Assembly (NCBI GenBank): GCA_010645155.1
Contig: CM021312.1
Span: 4,791,158 to 4,855,157 of the forward strand
Reading direction: 5' to 3'
Length of the DNA: 64,000 nt
Source: Tigriopus japonicus
Taxonomy: Eukaryota > Arthropoda > Copepoda > Harpacticoida > Harpacticidae
The position numbers and the translations under genes are program-made. Every line of letters starts with the position of its first letter. The stretch's first letter is position 1. The notes under the pieces are model-generated. The model made no database searches. It was not told where the DNA came from and saw only the letters and a program-made list of their open reading frames with translations. Shown piece by piece: positions 63,383-64,000 of the stretch.

Positions 63383-64000
63383 GTGAGTTATTGTGGAAGT
63401 TGAAGAAGTACAGTGCCAATAGCAATAATGCTCTTCCACTCAAGCTGCGTTGTTTGAACTTGAAAGCTCAACTTTTTCTACTAGACTATACTTGAGCTTG
63501 ATTAAGCAAATGGTAATCTCTTATTTCTTCGCCATACTTGATGATGCCCTAAGCAACTCATCTACAGTATAATGTTCCCGATAGAAAACGCTCCCCTGGA
63601 ACAATGTTTACTTTTCAGGTCAATAATTGACACTATGTAAAACCACGCCCTCTAAAAGTAAAGACAATGTTTTAAAATAATACTGAAAAAAATCCAAAAT
63701 GGAACAAGTCCATTCATTACAAGGCGATGCATTTGCTTTTTCGAAATGAAAAGTCTTGGTCTACTTTGCACTTGATGATCTCAGCGTCAAGTTAGAGGGA
63801 CCATGTTGGCTGAATATTAACGAGATTAAGGCAATTATGACATTGCAGGGAACATTCGTATGCATTCGAATTCCAGAAAAAGATGGTTCCACCTTATTGT
63901 GAGCAGGATGGATTTGTGGAAGGAAGTCATAGTCGTCGTGAGATAAAAGTATTTTTCCGAAACACCCACGTGAATGTACTGAAACTTATTGCGTATCAAG
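63383..64000. other. right edge, possible intron and further exon
   Basis: After the GTGAGT donor the sequence is AT-rich up to a TGACATTGCAG acceptor at 63848. The segment that follows is open for 32 codons from the phase-1 junction and then stops. Not identifiable as a product. Confidence 0.25.

Noticed and set aside
1..64000. CRISPR arrays, operons, phage or bacterial systems
   Set aside because: All recognised genes are intron-bearing animal genes; no regularly spaced repeats or prokaryotic gene structure is present.

Overview
The window is a piece of animal nuclear genome. Genes are split by GT-AG introns, from 63 bp to about 12.4 kb long, and lie among AT-rich spacers with decayed transposons, tRNA-derived SINEs and many microsatellites. 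The gene content (an MCFD2-like EF-hand protein, an ornithine decarboxylase-family protein, and midnolin, the counterpart of Drosophila stuxnet) fits an arthropod. A crustacean such as a copepod is my guess from the overall look, not something the sequence proves. There are no bacterial, organellar or viral genes.

Layout. 606-5410 (+) is a four-exon gene for a 221-residue secretory-pathway EF-hand protein of the MCFD2 type, with a 16-glutamine tract. It converges on 5806-9702 (-), a five-exon gene for a 452-residue ornithine decarboxylase-family protein that has lost every recognisable catalytic motif; the two stop codons are 395 bp apart. Just upstream of that gene on the same strand, 9968-10087 looks like the last coding exon of a further, unidentified gene. 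About 10.2-23 kb is an AT-rich spacer with two non-LTR retrotransposon fragments, a Tc1/mariner remnant and an intact-looking tRNA-derived SINE with a 15-bp target-site duplication. 26140-51705 (+) is midnolin in seven coding exons: ubiquitin-like domain, split Catch domain and C-terminal basic helix. Its serine-rich exon holds an 85-base assembly gap flanked by two copies of the same sequence. 52.5-64 kb has no gene I can name; weak exon-like segments on the + strand near 63.3 and 63.8 kb may belong to a gene that continues past the right edge.

The three recognised genes do not form a pathway. By family knowledge, MCFD2 is an ER-to-Golgi cargo adaptor working with LMAN1, the ODC family belongs to polyamine control through antizyme, and midnolin carries nuclear proteins to the proteasome without ubiquitin. 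Antizyme/ODC and midnolin share the theme of ubiquitin-independent proteasomal degradation, but nothing in the sequence links the two genes functionally.

Exon boundaries were set by hand from splice consensus, phase continuity and protein similarity. For all three named genes every junction joins in phase. For midnolin, exact phase also requires collapsing the duplicated sequence around the gap.
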